Notes under the pieces: generated by a model
Database searches by the model: none
The model's input: only the letters and a program-made list of their open reading frames with translations
Told to the model about the DNA's origin: nothing
From: Vicia villosa
Lineage: Eukaryota > Streptophyta > Magnoliopsida > Fabales > Fabaceae
DNA: 64,000 bases
Direction: 5' to 3'
Assembly (NCBI RefSeq): GCF_029867415.1
Contig: NC_081181.1
Coordinates: forward strand, 124,315,042-124,379,041
Made by a program: the position numbers and the translations under genes
Shown here: piece after piece, positions 63,923 to 64,000 of the stretch
How the letters are laid out: every line of letters begins with the position of its first letter
How positions within the stretch are numbered: position 1 is the stretch's first letter

Positions 63923-64000
63923 ATACTTACCTGGATGGGGTCAATGGATGATCAATAAGATCCATGGCCTAGGCAAGGGACCTCCATTGCACTTAGGAGG
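63923..64000 (+). ncRNA. U1: U1 spliceosomal snRNA gene, cluster B, cut by window end
   Basis: The RNA starts ATACTTACCTGGATGGGGTC with the 5' splice-site complement intact. Relative to cluster A, AAGGTCCATGG is AAGATCCATGG, which converts a G-U into an A-U pair in the ATGGAT/ATCCAT stem and so keeps structure. AAGTGACC is AAGGGACC. The window ends at CTTAGGAGG, about halfway along the RNA, so the Sm site and 3' end cannot be judged. Confidence 0.93.

Larger units (their letters stand above)
60525..64000 (+). repeat. snRNA cluster B duplication block
   Basis: Collinear with cluster A from about 14800. It lacks the Mutator-type MITE and the extra U5 units seen in A as far as the window shows. 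It continues beyond 64000. Confidence 0.85.

Noticed and set aside
1..64000. CRISPR array, bacterial operons, organellar insertions or rRNA genes
   Set aside because: No spaced identical repeats, ribosome binding sites, rRNA or recognisable plastid/mitochondrial genes; all evidence indicates plant nuclear DNA.

Overview
The window reads as nuclear DNA from a large, repeat-rich legume genome. It is AT-rich and intron-bearing, with plant Pol II snRNA promoters. It carries nested Ty3/gypsy elements of the Ogre, other Tat and Tekay types, Ty1/copia debris, Helitron ends and MITEs. Ogre abundance and sequence style point to the pea/vetch/clover side of Fabaceae. That placement is inference, and no intact housekeeping protein gene is visible.

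The most distinctive content is two clusters of spliceosomal snRNA genes, both on the + strand. Cluster A (about 14.8-19.5 kb) holds U5, U4, U1 and a decayed second U5, plus a tRNA-Val(AAC) on the other strand. Cluster B (about 60.5-64.0 kb) repeats the order U5, U4, U1, and its U1 runs off the window end. The genes have plant upstream sequence elements (USE, RTCCCACATCG type), TATA boxes at Pol II spacing (32-34 bp) and mostly canonical 3' boxes. A 105-nt exon-like block with splice signals recurs six times, in front of U5 or U4 promoters, so the clusters seem to have grown by duplicating exon-plus-snRNA units. Just upstream of cluster B a perfect USE sits 24 bp from a TATA box, the spacing of Pol III snRNA genes, and is followed by a T7 run. 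No known RNA is recognised there.

Layout. 1-2.1 kb: copia gag remnant and a probable LTR (-). 3.3-5.9 kb: MITE-like hairpin, microsatellite, solo LTR with target-site duplication, Helitron 3' end. 6-11.5 kb: mostly unassigned, with one copy of a 477-bp direct repeat. 11.5-13.8 kb: Tat-type LTR, 53-bp array and integrase tail (-). 14.1-14.5 kb: small orphan ORF. 14.8-19.5 kb: snRNA cluster A. 19.5-24.0 kb: 3'-truncated Tat element (-). 24.9-28.0 kb: RPA70-like pseudogene (-) carrying a hAT MITE. 28.7-29.5 kb: retroelement scraps. 29.8-51.4 kb: Tekay-like chromovirus (+), with a Helitron-type insertion in its 5' LTR and an 11.4-kb Ogre element (-) inserted in its integrase. 51.4-53.2 kb: decayed Ogre gag (+). 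54.3-59.3 kb: young Tat element (-) with an antisense plant-mobile-domain ORF and an assembly gap. 60.3-64 kb: candidate Pol III unit and snRNA cluster B.

The snRNAs would serve the spliceosome: U1 in 5' splice-site recognition, U4 and U5 in the tri-snRNP. Nearly everything else is mobile DNA or its decay products.
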